NCBI GenBank assembly: GCA_963795825.1
Contig: CAWCIW010000002.1
Span: 186,001-250,000 of the forward strand
Direction of reading: 5' to 3'
Origin: BOG-908 sp963795825
GTDB taxonomy: Bacteria; Pseudomonadota; Alphaproteobacteria; Acetobacterales; Acetobacteraceae
Length of the DNA: 64,000 nt
This document shows positions 26,145 through 36,129 of the stretch, in pieces (the first letter of the stretch is position 1; each line of letters starts with the position of its first letter). The notes beneath the pieces were generated by a model that saw only the letters and a program-made list of their open reading frames with translations, was not told where the DNA came from and ran no database searches. The position numbers and the translations under genes are program-made.

Positions 26145-27646
26145 ATGAAGCTGCACGACGTCCGCGTCCACCCCGAAGCCGACCGCCTTCCCCGCGCGGA
26201 CCAACTCGCCTGGAAGATCGCCGCCGTCGCGGCCGACGCCGTGGACGTCCTGCCCGAGGTCGCCGAGATGATCATCAACCGGATCATCGACAACGCGTCC
26301 GTCGCCATCGCCTCGATCAACCGCCACCCGATCGTCACCGCGCGCGACCAGGCGCTGGCCCATCCCCGCGCCGGACGGCGCCACGCTGTTCGGCTGCGCG
26401 CCGGATGTGCGCGTGCATGCCGAATGGGCCGCCTGGGCGAACGGCACCGCGGTGCGCGAGCTGGACTACCACGACACGTTCCTGGCCGCCGAATACAGCC
26501 ATCCCGGCGACAACATCCCGCCGATCCTGGCCGTGGCGCAGCAGAAAGGCTGCGACGGCGCGGCACTGGTGCGCGCACTGGCCACCGGCTACGAAATCCA
26601 GGTCGATCTGGTGAAATCGATCTGCCTGCACGCGCACAAGATCGACCACGTGGCGCATCTCGGGCCCGTCCGTGGCGGCGGGTATCGGCACGCTGCTCGG
26701 GCTGCCCACCGAGATCATCTACCAGGCGGTGCAGCAGGCGCTGCACGTGACGACGGCCACGCGCCAGAGCCGCAAGGGCGAGATCAGCAGTTGGAAGGCG
26801 TTCGCGCCGAGCCATGCCGGCAAGCTGGCGATCGAGGCGGTGGATCGCGCGATGCGTGGCGAGGGCGCGCCCAGCCCGATCTACGAAGGCGAGGATAGCG
26901 TGATTGCCTGGATGCTCGACGGCAAGAACGCGCACTACCAGGTGCCGCTGCCCGAGCCGGGCGAGGCCAAGCGCGCCATTCTCGACACCTATACCAAGGA
27001 GCATTCCGCGGAATATCAGAGCCAAGCGCTGATCGATCTGTCGTTCCGCATGGGCAAGCTCGTGGCGGATTGGAATGACGTTGCGGACGTGCTGATCGAA
27101 ACCAGCCATCACACGCATTACGTGATCGGCACAGGCGCTAACGATCCGCAGAAATTCGATCCCGAGGCCAGCCGCGAGACGCTGGATCACTCGATCATGT
27201 ATATCGTCGCCGTGGCGCTGCAGGATGGCGCCTGGCACCACGTGCGCAGCTATGCGCCGGAGCGCGCGCGCCGGCCGGATACGGTGGCGTTGTGGAAGAA
27301 GATACGCACCGTGGAAGATCCGAAATGGACCGAGCGGTATCATTCGGCCGATCCCGACGTGAAAGCATTCGGCGGGCGCGTGGTTATCACGATGAAAGAT
27401 GGTCGGGTGATTTCCGACGAGATGGCGGTGGCCAATGCGCATACGCTGGGCGCCACGCCGTGGGGGCGCGCGGATTATGTGCGCAAGTTCCGCATGCTTA
27501 CGGAGGGGTTGCTCGAGGCGGCGGAGGCGGAGCGGTTCCTGGGCGTGGTGCAACGGCTACCGAAATTGCGCGCCGATGAGCTGGCGGGGCTTACTATCGC
27601 CATGCCGGCGGGGCGGTTGCAGGTTGGTGTGACTGGGATTTTTTAA
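26145..27646 (+). CDS. prpD: 2-methylcitrate dehydratase (MmgE/PrpD, two frameshifts)
   Basis: About 499 aa when repaired. AEWAAWANGTAVRELDYHDTFLAAEYSHPGDNIPPILAVAQ is the PrpD core with the conserved D-Y-H-D. Later segments include KGEISSWKAFAPSHAGK, SHHTHYVIGTGANDPQKFDP and ETLDHSIMYIVAVALQDG. It dehydrates 2-methylcitrate in propionate breakdown. Extra single bases at about 26373 (GCCGGACGG) and 26668 (GGGCCCGTCC) put the three parts in three frames. It heads prpD-prpC-prpB, with an element copy before prpC. Confidence 0.87.
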
Positions 27647-27649
27647 AAA

Positions 27650-27786
27650 CAAGGCAAGCAGTCCTTTTTTGAAAAAAAGGACCAAAAAACTTTTGCTCCC
27701 TGTCGGCGGCTGCTGAAACGCGGCGCGACAGCGGAGCAAAAGTCTTTTGCTTCTTTTCTTCAGAAAAGAAGGCCTTGCTTTCTTAC
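27650..27786. repeat. Palindromic element copy 12 (full, core type B)
   Basis: Left stem GTCCTTTTTT / AAAAAAGGAC, right stem CTTCTTTTCT / AGAAAAGAAGG, so the two arms are of different stem types. The core is CCCTGTCGGCGGCTGCTG, then CGCGACAGCGGAGC. It is inserted inside the prp operon. Confidence 0.88.
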
Positions 27787-27799
27787 TGTGGAGTGAACG

Positions 27800-28957
27800 A
27801 TGAGTGAAACCCAAGCGCCGAAGCCGAAGAAAAGCGTAGCCCTGTCCGGCGTGATCGCCGGCAACACCGCGTTGTGCACGGTCGGCCGCACCGGCAACGA
27901 TCTGCATTATCGCGGCTACGACATTCTCGACGTGGCGGAAGCCTGCGAGTTCGAGGAGATCGCGCATCTCCTGGTGCATGGTCGCCTGCCGACAGAAGCG
28001 GAGTTGCGCGCCTACAAGGTGCGTCTGCGTGCGTTGCGTGGGCTGCCTGCGTCATTGCGCACGGTGCTGGAGCAGATACCGGCGGCAGCACACCCGATGG
28101 ACGTGTTGCGCACCGCAGTCAGCCAGCTCGGCTGCCTGTTGCCGGAAAAGGAGGATCACAATCCGGCCGGCGCGCGAGAGATTGCGGATCGGCTGATGGC
28201 GAGCCTTGGGTCCGCGCTGCTATATTGGTGGCATTACACGCAGAATGGCCGCCGCATCGAGGTGGAAACCGACGATGACAGCATCGCCGCGCATTTCCTG
28301 CATCTGCTGCACGGCCGTAAGCCGTCCGCCCTGCATGTGCGCGCGATGCAGACGAGCCTGGTGCTGTATGCGGAACACGAGTTCAACGCATCGACCTTTG
28401 CGGCGCGGGTGATCGCGGGCACCGGGTCGGATATGTATTCGGCGATCACCGGCGGCATCGGCGCGTTGCGCGGGCCGAAGCATGGCGGGGCCAACGAGGC
28501 GGCGCTGGAAATCCAGCAGCGCTATATCTCGCCGGATGCGGCCGAGGCGGACATACGCGCGCGGGTGGCGGCACGCGAGGTGGTGATCGGGTTCGGCCAT
28601 CCGGTTTATACGGTGAGCGATCCGCGCAACGTGGTGATCAAGTCTGTGGCCAAGCGCCTCAGCGAGGATGCCGGCAGCACCGGGCTGTTCGCGGTGGCCG
28701 AGCGTCTGGAAAGCGTGATGTGGGAGCTGAAGAAGATGTTCCCCAATCTCGACTGGTTCAGCGCGGTGAGCTACGCGAAGATGGGCGTGCCGACGGCGAT
28801 GTTCACGCCTTTGTTCGTGATCTCGCGCACCAGCGGTTGGGCCGCACACGTGATCGAGCAGCGGCAGGATGGCAAGATCATCCGCCCCACCGCGAATTAC
28901 GTGGGGCCGGAAGACCTGAAATTCGTGCCGCTCGCCGAGCGTAAGGCGGCAGCATGA
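27800..28957 (+). CDS. prpC: 2-methylcitrate synthase
   Basis: 385 aa, the short type II-like citrate synthase fold. LHYRGYDILDVAEACEFEEIAHLLVHG, the active-site His in GPKHGGANEAAL and VIGFGHPVYTVSDPRN are present. Next to prpD and prpB, it is best read as the propionyl-CoA + oxaloacetate condensing enzyme rather than the TCA citrate synthase. GGAG lies 8 nt before the ATG. Its stop overlaps the prpB start (ATGA). Confidence 0.93.
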   Translation: MSETQAPKPKKSVALSGVIAGNTALCTVGRTGNDLHYRGYDILDVAEACEFEEIAHLLVHGRLPTEAELRAYKVRLRALRGLPASLRTVLEQIPAAAHPMDVLRTAVSQLGCLLPEKEDHNPAGAREIADRLMASLGSALLYWWHYTQNGRRIEVETDDDSIAAHFLHLLHGRKPSALHVRAMQTSLVLYAEHEFNASTFAARVIAGTGSDMYSAITGGIGALRGPKHGGANEAALEIQQRYISPDAAEADIRARVAAREVVIGFGHPVYTVSDPRNVVIKSVAKRLSEDAGSTGLFAVAERLESVMWELKKMFPNLDWFSAVSYAKMGVPTAMFTPLFVISRTSGWAAHVIEQRQDGKIIRPTANYVGPEDLKFVPLAERKAAA

Positions 28958-29874
28958 CATATCTCGTAGGCTCCGAACTGCCGGCCGCGCCGGCGGGTGC
29001 GCGTTTCCGTACGTTGCTGGCGCAGCCTGGCATCTTGCGTCTGCCGGGCGCGCATAACGGGCAGGCGGCGTTGCAGGCGCGCGCGGCGGGGTTTGCCGGC
29101 GTGTATCTGTCGGGAGCGGCGATGTCCGCCTCTATGGGCCTGCCCGATCTCGGCGTTATCACCGTCGAGGATGTGTGTTTCTTCGTGCGCCAGGTGGCGC
29201 GCGCGTCCGGCTTGCCGGTGCTGGTGGATGGCGATACCGGCTACGGCGAGGCGCTGAACGTGATGCACATGGTGCGCAGCTTCGAGGATGCGGGTGCCGC
29301 CGCGGTGCATCTGGAAGACCAGTTGCTGCCGAAGAAATGCGGTCACCTCAACGACAAGCGTCTGGCCGACCCGCGCGACATGGCGGCCAAGGTGGCAGCC
29401 GCGGTGCGGGCGCGCCGGCATCTGTTCGTGATGGCGCGCACCGATGCCGCGGCCAGCGAAGGGCTAGACGGTGCGATCGCGCGCGCGAAGCTCTACGTCG
29501 AGGCAGGTGCGGATGCGATTTTTCCCGAGGCGCTGCACACGGCGGAGATGTTCCGCGCGTTCGCCGCGGCACTGCCCGGCGTCCCGTTGCTCGCCAACAT
29601 GACGGAGTTCGGCCGCACGCCGTTTTTCACCGCGGGCGAGTTCGAGGCGATGGGATATCGCATGGTGATCTGGCCGGTGAGCTCGCTGCGTGTGGCGAAC
29701 AAGGCGCAGGAAGAGCTGTACGCGGCGATCGCGCGCGACGGCGGCACGCATAAGGTCATCGATCGTATGCAGACCAGGGCGGAGCTTTACGCGACGATCG
29801 ATTACGCGTCGTATGAGGCGCTGGATGCGAGCATTGCGAAAACGGTGGTGCCGGAGGGGATGCCGCAGCGCTGA
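28954..29874 (+). CDS. prpB: Methylisocitrate lyase
   Basis: 306 aa. The PEP mutase/isocitrate lyase barrel shows VDGDTGYGEALNVMHMVRSFEDAGAAAVHLEDQ and the catalytic loop LPKKCGHLNDKRL with the nucleophilic Cys. MARTDAAASEGLDGAIARAKLYVEAGADAIFPEAL follows. It cleaves methylisocitrate to pyruvate and succinate, and succinate feeds SdhCDAB. The gene overlaps prpC by four bases. No PrpR-type regulator or prpF is in the window. Confidence 0.94.
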   Translation: MTYLVGSELPAAPAGARFRTLLAQPGILRLPGAHNGQAALQARAAGFAGVYLSGAAMSASMGLPDLGVITVEDVCFFVRQVARASGLPVLVDGDTGYGEALNVMHMVRSFEDAGAAAVHLEDQLLPKKCGHLNDKRLADPRDMAAKVAAAVRARRHLFVMARTDAAASEGLDGAIARAKLYVEAGADAIFPEALHTAEMFRAFAAALPGVPLLANMTEFGRTPFFTAGEFEAMGYRMVIWPVSSLRVANKAQEELYAAIARDGGTHKVIDRMQTRAELYATIDYASYEALDASIAKTVVPEGMPQR

Positions 29875-29886
29875 CGGGGGGGGCGA

Positions 29887-30083
29887 AGTAAGGCAAGAAA
29901 GTAGTCCTTTTTCGAGAAAAAGGACCAAAAAGCTTTTGCTCCGACGCCTGCACGATGATCGTGGCTATCGTTGCAATAGCGAGACTGGCGGAAAAGGCAC
30001 ACACGCGATCAGGCCAGTCCGCGACAGCACCCCACAAAAGTTTTTTGCTTCTTTTTTTCAAAAAAGAAGGCCTTTCTTTCTTC
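29887..30083. repeat. Palindromic element copy 13 (full, mixed)
   Basis: The left half is type A (stem GTCCTTTTTC / GAAAAAGGAC, then GACGCCTGCAC). The right half ends with GCGACAGCACCCCAC and a CTTCTTTTTTT / AAAAAAGAAG stem as in type B copies, so the inner repeat does not pair. This looks like a recombinant of two copies. Between convergent ends. Confidence 0.85.
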
Positions 30084-30087
30084 CGTC

Positions 30088-30996
30088 CTACCGCGCGTAA
30101 TTCACCTTCAACACAACCATCCAAGGATACCGCGTATCCAGCACCCGCCCGTCCGGCCCCGTCAGCAACCCCGAAGCCGACACCGGAACATGCTTCATCG
30201 TGACCGCATCGTCCACGTTCCCACCCACCACGCTAAGCGAACCCGAAGCCACCAGCACCACGATGTCGCAATGCGCGGGAAACGACGCGGCCGTCGGCAA
30301 ATCGGCAAACCGCAGCCCGGACGAACGTCCGCGCCCCATGCAGATGATGTCGCCAAGCGCCGGCGCGTAACTCTGCGGCGCATAGGCGCGCAAAACGCTT
30401 GTAGAACCAGACACCGCCGCATTTATGTAAGTGGAGTGGTTCGGCGAATACGGGAAATCCCCGCCCGCGCCGGCAATGCGCATCACATACGAGATGAACG
30501 CGGCGGACCACGCGAACTCGGAGTCGCGCCTGGCCTCGAACACCGTGCCGTCCGCATCGTGCATGCCGGTCCATGCCGCCTCGCGCTCCTCCGGCGCCTG
30601 GCCGATCCACCAATACTCGCCCACGCGCTCCCACAGGCCGGGCTCGCGCTCCGGCTTCTGGTCGGGTGGCGGGATGGGGCGGGTTTCCGGCGGATCGTCG
30701 TCCACCGGCTGACCGAACAGGCGCCACTCGCGTAGCGCGATGGCGACCGCATCGGTGCGGCTGAACGGCTCCCAGGCGTTTGCGGCGAAGGGCGGCACGT
30801 GGCCGTCGATCACTTGCGGACCGTGGCTTTTCGGGAGCTGCACGATCGGGGTTGTGGCGCCGGTTTTGGGTTGCGTCGGTGCCGTGGCGCAGGCGGATAC
30901 GCAGACCGCCAAAGCAAGGGAGAAAGGCCTTCTTTTTTGAAAAAAAGAAGCAAAAAACTTTTGGATGTTTTGGCCTCGTGAACCTGGAAAGTGCAT
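30088..30996 (-). CDS. DUF2272 lipoprotein whose N-terminus is encoded by an element arm
   Basis: 302 aa. The C-terminal 190 residues are DUF2272, with the papain-like pattern WSAAFISYVMRIAGAGGDFPYSPNHSTYI and GDIICMGR...HCDIVVLV...VGGNVDDAVTMK. The ATG at 30996 overlaps the stop of the upstream solute-binding gene (TAATG). Translation then passes through element copy 14 (KFFASFFQKRR) and straight into a hydrophobic stretch SLALAVCVSAC with a V-S-A-C lipobox. No other start gives a usable signal peptide. Element-derived sequence therefore seems to form the basic n-region. Function unknown. Confidence 0.7.
   Translation of the reverse strand: MHFPGSRGQNIQKFFASFFQKRRPFSLALAVCVSACATAPTQPKTGATTPIVQLPKSHGPQVIDGHVPPFAANAWEPFSRTDAVAIALREWRLFGQPVDDDPPETRPIPPPDQKPEREPGLWERVGEYWWIGQAPEEREAAWTGMHDADGTVFEARRDSEFAWSAAFISYVMRIAGAGGDFPYSPNHSTYINAAVSGSTSVLRAYAPQSYAPALGDIICMGRGRSSGLRFADLPTAASFPAHCDIVVLVASGSLSVVGGNVDDAVTMKHVPVSASGLLTGPDGRVLDTRYPWMVVLKVNYAR
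30918..30966. repeat. Palindromic element copy 14 (single arm, inside a coding sequence)
   Basis: Stem CTTCTTTTTT / AAAAAAAGAAG followed by CAAAAAACTTTTGG. It is in frame with the DUF2272 lipoprotein gene on the minus strand and encodes part of its signal peptide region. Confidence 0.85.
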
Positions 30997-31844
30997 TACT
31001 GGCAACGGGTTTTCGGCGGTTTCGGGTCGTAGCCGGCCAGGCCGGGCACGCCGTAGCCGGGGACCACCAGGTTCTCCAGGTCCTCCGCCTCCGGGTCTCT
31101 GCCGAACCATTGTTTCGACAGGCGCGCCACCGTGCCGTCCATCTTCAAGCAGCGCAGGGCGTCCTCCATCTCTTCGCGCAATTCCGGGTCGGACCGCCTG
31201 ACCGCGGCACTCTGATGCGTGCGTGTCTCCGGCAACGGCAGCGCGGTCACGTAGTTCGTATTCTGCGCCGCCGCGTAGCCCTGCACGGTGCTGCCGGACA
31301 GGCTGGCATCCGCCTGGTTGTCGATCACCGCCTGGGCCGCACTCGCGCTGCTCGGCACCGGCAGCACGGTGAAGCCGTAGCGCTGGGCATTCCGGTTCGC
31401 CCATTCCGCATAGACGCTGGCGATGCGCACCGCCAGCCGCTTGCCGCGCAGCTCCGGCAGCGCCGTCAGGTGATCGCCGCGCCGCACGCCGAACTGGAAC
31501 TCCGACCAGCTATATCCCTCAAGCAGGAGCATGGCGCCGGCATGCTCCGGCGTGGCCGCGATCGGCCCGGGCAGCGTGTCGTATTTGCCCTTCTCCAGAT
31601 CCTCGAACAGCACGTGCTGCGGCGCCGTGCTGAACGCGATCTGCCGCTGCATGCGGGCGGCCACCAGGCGGAACAGCTCGATGGTGAAGCCGGTCAACGC
31701 GCCATGCGCATCCTTCATCACGTAAGGCGGTGCATCCTCCAGCACCCCGGCGCGCAATGGCGGCTCGGCCGCGCCCGGCTCGCCCGCGCCCGCTGCGCCG
31801 GTGAATACGCACGCGAGAACCAGGGCAATTCGGAACAGGCGCAT
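30996..31844 (-). CDS. Extracellular solute-binding protein family 3
   Basis: 282 aa. A Sec signal peptide (MRLFRIALVLACVFTGAAGAG) precedes an SBP_bac_3 domain: LRAGVLEDAPPYVMKDAHGALTGFTIELFRLVAARMQRQIAF, then LPGPIAATPEHAG and LRGKRLAVRIASVYAEWA, and ADASLSGSTVQGY. Such proteins bind amino acids or act as sensor domains. No matching permease is adjacent; the neighbouring permease is of the FtsX/LolC type and does not use such proteins. It starts 24 nt after the permease gene and ends overlapping the DUF2272 start. Confidence 0.82.
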   Translation of the reverse strand: MRLFRIALVLACVFTGAAGAGEPGAAEPPLRAGVLEDAPPYVMKDAHGALTGFTIELFRLVAARMQRQIAFSTAPQHVLFEDLEKGKYDTLPGPIAATPEHAGAMLLLEGYSWSEFQFGVRRGDHLTALPELRGKRLAVRIASVYAEWANRNAQRYGFTVLPVPSSASAAQAVIDNQADASLSGSTVQGYAAAQNTNYVTALPLPETRTHQSAAVRRSDPELREEMEDALRCLKMDGTVARLSKQWFGRDPEAEDLENLVVPGYGVPGLAGYDPKPPKTRCQ

Positions 31845-31867
31845 CGGCAGCCTCACGGAATGATCGT

Positions 31868-34367
31868 TCACTGGTTGCGCAACAAACTGGCCGGCCGCAC
31901 GCGCAGCGCCGCCGCCGTCCCGGCATAGCCGAAAACCAGCATGAGCACCACGCAGCCGCCTACCGTCAGCGCCAGCGTTCCGGGCAGGATACTGCCAGGG
32001 TGCCTGCAGCAGGAAACGCGTCACCGCCCAGCTCGCCAGGGTGCCGAGCACGCAGGCGATCAGCCCGGCCGCCGCCCCGATGGCGCCGAACTCCACCATC
32101 CAGGCGGCGCGTATCTGGCCGCTGGTGGCGCCCAGCGTGCGCAGCACCACCGCGTCGGCGATGCGGCGGCGCTGCCCGGCCGCCACCGCGCCGGCCAGCA
32201 CCAGCGCGCCGGATACCAGCGTAACCCCGCCGGCGGCCGCCATCGCCGCGCCCAGCCTGCCCACCAGCTCGGCGATGCTCGCCAGCACGTCGGCCACGCG
32301 TATGCCGGTCACGTTGGGCAGCGCGTCGGTCACCCGGCGCAGCAGCCCGGCATCCTGCGCCGGCGGGTCGCGCAGCGTGGCGATGTGCATCTGCGGGGCA
32401 TGCTCGAGCAGGCCGGGTGCGGCGACGAGGGTGAAGTTGATGGTCAGCGCCCGCCAGTCGATCGCGCGCAGATTGGCCACGCGGAAATCGATGTCGCGGC
32501 CGAGCACGTTGGCGCGCAGCGTGTCGCCCACATGCAGGCCCCAGCCGCGCGCCAGGCCGTCGTCGAGCGAAACCAGCGGCGGGCCGGCATAGTCGGCGGG
32601 CCACCATTTGCCCTCCGTCACCCGCGAGCCATCCGGCACGCCGGCCGAATAGGTGAGACCGCGATCGCCACGCAGTGCCCATTTTGCGCCGGGCGCCACC
32701 GTCGCGCGATCCACCGGCACGCCGCGCAAAGCCACGATGCGGGCGCGCAGGCTTGGCACCACGTGCAAGGCGCTGGTGCCCGGCGTGTCGGCAACGAGCG
32801 CCCGGAAACGGTCGAGCTGATCGTTCTGGATGTCGATGAAGAAGAAGCTCGGCGCGGTTTTCGGCACGGCGCCCTCGAACTGGCCGCGTATGTTGCCCTC
32901 GATGAGCGCCACGGTGGCCAGCGTGGTCAGCCCCAGCCCGAGCGCCGCGAGCAGCAGCGGCGTGGCGCTGCCGGGGCGATGCAGATTGGCCAGGCCGAGC
33001 CGGAGCCAGGCGGGGCGCGCGGCCGGCAGGGCGGTGGCCGCGCGCATCAGCAGCCAGGCGCCGCCGCGATACGTGGCCAATGTCAGCAGCGCGCCGGCGC
33101 AGAACCACAGCGCAAACCGCCGGTCCGCCGCGGTGGCCACGATCAGCACGGCGAGCACCCCGCCCAGCGCCAGGTTGGCCGCGAGCACGCGTCGGCTCGC
33201 CCCGCCGGACGGCAGCACGGCGTCGCGGAACAGGGCCGCGCCGGAGATGCGGGCGGCGCGGCCGAGCGGCCAGAGCGCGAAGCTGGCCGCGGTGAGCAGG
33301 CCGTAGAGCGCGGCGAGCAGCAGCGGGACGGGATAGAGGCCGGTCTCGGCCGGCAACGGCAGCAGGTCGCCGAACAGCGCCAGGCCGAGCACGGGCAGCG
33401 CCGCGCCTACCACCACGCCTATCGCGATCCCGGCCGCACAGAGCAGCCCCACCTGCAGCGCGAACACCCCGGCCACCAGCCGGGCCGAGGCGCCGATGCA
33501 GCGCAGGATGGCAATGGTGCGCGCGCGGCCCTCGAGCCAGGCGCGCACCCCTGTCGCCACCCCGATGCCGCCGACGAGCAGCGCGGAGAGCCCCACCAGC
33601 ACCAGGAACAGGCTGGTCTGGCGCACCGCCTGGTCGAGCCCGGCAGCGGCCTGGGCGGCGTCGCGCACCCGCCAGCCGGTGTCCGGAAACGCCTGACGCA
33701 GGGCGGCGATGAACGGCGCCGTGCCGGTGCCTGGCGGCAGCACCACGCGCCAGTCATGCGTCAGCAGAGAGCCGGGCTGGATGAGGCCGGTGGCGGGCAG
33801 GTCCGCGGCCGCGATCATCACCCGCGGGCCCAGCACGCTGAAGCCGCCGGCGCGGTCCGGCTCGCGCACCAAAGCCGCGCGCAGGGTGAAGCCGGCGTTG
33901 CCGAGGCGGATGGTGTCGCCCGGGTGCAGGCCGAGGCGCTGCAGCACCAGCGGGTCCGCGACCACGCCGCGTCCCGCCAGCATCCGCACCAGCGGCAACG
34001 GCGGATCGAGCACCGGCGCGCCGAGCAGCGGGTAGGCCTGGTCCACGGCCTTGAGCTCCACCAGCACGCGGTCGCCGGAGGCGGCCACCGCCAGGGTGCG
34101 CAGCAGCACCACCGCGGAGATGCGGCCGCCGCGCGCTGCGATCCAGTGGCGCAGCGTGTCGGGCAGGGGGTCGGCGCCGCTTTCTATGGAGATGTCGCCG
34201 CCCAGGAGCCGGGCGCCGTCGGTGGCCAGGCCGCGATCGACGGCGGCGCGCAGGCTGCCGACCGCGGCGATCGCGGCTACGCCGAGGGCCAGGCAGGCGA
34301 GGACGACGCGCATGCCGCGCAGGCCGCCGCGTAGGTCTCTGAGGGCCAGGCGCCAGGCTAGGTGCAT
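31868..34367 (-). CDS. ybbP: FtsX-like ABC permease (YbbP type, frameshifted near 31983)
   Basis: About 832 aa when repaired, similar to YbbP. MHLAWRLALRDLRGGLRGMRVVLACLALGVAAIAAVGSL is the first helix, followed by a large periplasmic domain, and two groups of three helices near the middle and at the C-terminus (GGVTLVSGALVLAGAVAAGQRRRIADAVVLRTLGA is the FtsX signature). One extra G in the run at 31982-31984 throws off the last 40 residues; the correct frame ends PASLLRNQ at 31868. With YbbA it forms an exporter of unknown substrate next to tesA. Confidence 0.87.
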
Positions 34368-34379
34368 GCGGGGATGGCC

Positions 34380-34562
34380 GAAGGAAGAAAGTAGTCCTTT
34401 TTCGAGAAAAAGGACCAAAAAGCTTTTGCTATGACGCCTGCATCAGCTTCTACGGCCGTTCTGCCGGTGCGGATGCTGGCAGACTCAGTGTGCGCATTCG
34501 TGCAGGCGTCGGAGCAAAAGCTTTTTGGTCCTTTTTCTCGAAAAAGGACTACTTTCTTGCCT
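34380..34562. repeat. Palindromic element copy 15 (full, core type A)
   Basis: Perfect GTCCTTTTTC stems; inner repeat ATGACGCCTGCA against TGCAGGCGTCGG. It separates the ybbA and ybbP homologues, which are normally adjacent and co-transcribed. Confidence 0.9.
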
Positions 34563-34566
34563 TCCT

Positions 34567-35286
34567 TCACGCCGAAACCGCCTCACGCACCCGACCATCC
34601 TGCATATGCAGCCGCCGCCCGCACCGCGCCGCCAAAGCCGGATCGTGCGTAATAAGCAGCAACGTTGTCCCCCGCCGCGCCTGCAACGCGAACAGCAGAT
34701 CCATCACCGCGCGCCCGGTCGCCAGGTCCAGATTGCCGGTCGGCTCGTCGGCCAGCAGCAGTCGCGGCTCCGGGGCAAAGGCGCGGGCCAGCGCCACGCG
34801 CTGCTGCTCGCCGCCGGAGAGCTGGCCGGGCAGATGGGTCAGCCGGTGCCCCAGCCCCACCGCCACCAGGCTCTCGCGCGCCCGCGCCACGGCGTCGGGC
34901 GCTGCGGCAAGTTCCAGCGGCAGCGCCACGTTCTCCAGTGCGGTCATCGTCGGGATCAGGTGGAACGACTGGAACACGATGCCGACGCTCTGGCGGCGCA
35001 ATCTGGCCAGCGCGTCCTCGCCCAGCGCCGTCAGGTCATGGCCGTCGACCAGCACGCGGCCGGCGGTGGCGCGCTCCAGCCCCGCCAGCACCATCAGCAA
35101 GCTGGTCTTGCCGGAGCCGGAGGGCCCCACGAGGCCGACGGACTCGCCGGAAGCGATGTCGAGATCGATGCCGGCCAGGATGTTGACCGGACCGGAGGCC
35201 GCCCCCACCGTGAGCGCGAGGCCGCGCGCCTGCACCAGAGGCGGGGCGCCGCCGGCAGGTTGGGAGAGAGGGGGTATCGTGTCCAT
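34567..35286 (-). CDS. ybbA: ABC transporter ATP-binding protein (YbbA/LolD type)
   Basis: 239 aa. Walker A GPSGSGKTSLL, Q-loop FQSFHLIPTMTALENVALPLEL, signature QLSGGEQQRVALARAFAPEP, Walker B LLLADEPTGNLD and H-loop ITHD are all intact. The ATG at 35286 overlaps the GTG start of the divergent esterase. The conserved tesA/ybbA/ybbP layout and family supports assigning the ybbP-like permease as its partner. Confidence 0.92.
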   Translation of the reverse strand: MDTIPPLSQPAGGAPPLVQARGLALTVGAASGPVNILAGIDLDIASGESVGLVGPSGSGKTSLLMVLAGLERATAGRVLVDGHDLTALGEDALARLRRQSVGIVFQSFHLIPTMTALENVALPLELAAAPDAVARARESLVAVGLGHRLTHLPGQLSGGEQQRVALARAFAPEPRLLLADEPTGNLDLATGRAVMDLLFALQARRGTTLLLITHDPALAARCGRRLHMQDGRVREAVSA

Positions 35287-35947
35287 TGCTCGTCGATATG
35301 GACTGTCGCGTGCCGCAGCGAAGACCGCGCTTCTGCTTTTCGTGTCAGCAAGCGTGACAGCAGGGGCGAACGCCTGGGCCGCGCCGCCGGTCAAGGCGCC
35401 CGTCAAGCTGCTGGTGTTCGGTGACTCGCTGGTGGCCGGCTACGGCCTGCCCACCGCCGACGGCTTCCAGGCCCGGCTCGGCGCGGCGCTCAAGGCGGAC
35501 GGCTACGATGTGCGCATACTCGATGGCGGCGTGTCCGGCGACACGTCCGCCGGCGGCCGCGCCCGCATCGACTGGGCGCTGGGCGACGCGCCGGACGCGG
35601 CGATCGTGGAACTCGGCGCCAATGACGGCCTGCGCGGCAGCGATCCCGCCCAGATGCAGGCCAACCTCGCGGCGATACTCGACACGCTGGACGCCCATCA
35701 CGTGCGCACGCTGCTGACCGGCATGGAGGCGCCGCCTAATCTGGGGGTCGCGTATGGCGCGCAGTTCCGAAATGTGTTTGCAGCTTTGGGGAAGCGGAAC
35801 GGCCTGCTGTTCGACCGGTTTTTCCTGGATGGCGTAGCAGGAAACAAGTCGCTCACGCAGGACGATGGCCTGCATCCCAACGCCGCGGGGGTGCGTGTGG
35901 AAGTAGCGCGGCTGAAGCCCCTGGTGGAGCAACTGCTAGGAAAGTGA
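35279..35947 (+). CDS. tesA: Arylesterase / lysophospholipase (TesA-like GDSL hydrolase)
   Basis: 222 aa from a GTG at 35279 with a GAGAGGGGG site. A signal peptide (TALLLFVSASVTAGANAWA) directs it to the periplasm. The SGNH blocks are VFGDSLVAGYGL (Ser50), the Gly block GVSGDTSAGG, GANDGLRG (Asn), and DGLHPNAAG (Asp, His). It hydrolyses acyl esters or thioesters. Its start overlaps the start of divergent ybbA by eight bases, so the two promoters must lie within each other's coding region. Confidence 0.92.
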   Translation: MSIARRYGLSRAAAKTALLLFVSASVTAGANAWAAPPVKAPVKLLVFGDSLVAGYGLPTADGFQARLGAALKADGYDVRILDGGVSGDTSAGGRARIDWALGDAPDAAIVELGANDGLRGSDPAQMQANLAAILDTLDAHHVRTLLTGMEAPPNLGVAYGAQFRNVFAALGKRNGLLFDRFFLDGVAGNKSLTQDDGLHPNAAGVRVEVARLKPLVEQLLGK

Positions 35948-35964
35948 GAGGCCTATATCCAGCC

Positions 35965-36030
35965 TGGGCGCGACAGCACGAACCAAAAGTTTTTTGCTTC
36001 TTTTTTGCAAAAAAGAAGGCCTTGCCTGCC
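35965..36030. repeat. Palindromic element copy 16 (single arm)
   Basis: GCGCGACAGCACGAACC is a remnant of the type B core. It is followed by AAAAGTTTTTTG, stem CTTCTTTTTT / AAAAAAGAAG and GGCCTTGCCTGCC. Follows tesA. Confidence 0.85.
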
Positions 36031-36129
36031 TTGCCCAGCCAACCGGCCCAGTGCTTACGGGGCGGTATAACCTTTTGGTAAGCCAACCGCGTCAGACTGC
36101 CATCGATGCAAACCGGTGGATCATTACGC

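Noticed and set aside
31941..34334. 797-codon open frame antisense to the ybbP homologue
   Set aside because: Composition (His/Arg/Gln/Gly-rich) is that of an antisense shadow in GC-rich DNA; the minus strand encodes a clear FtsX-type permease.
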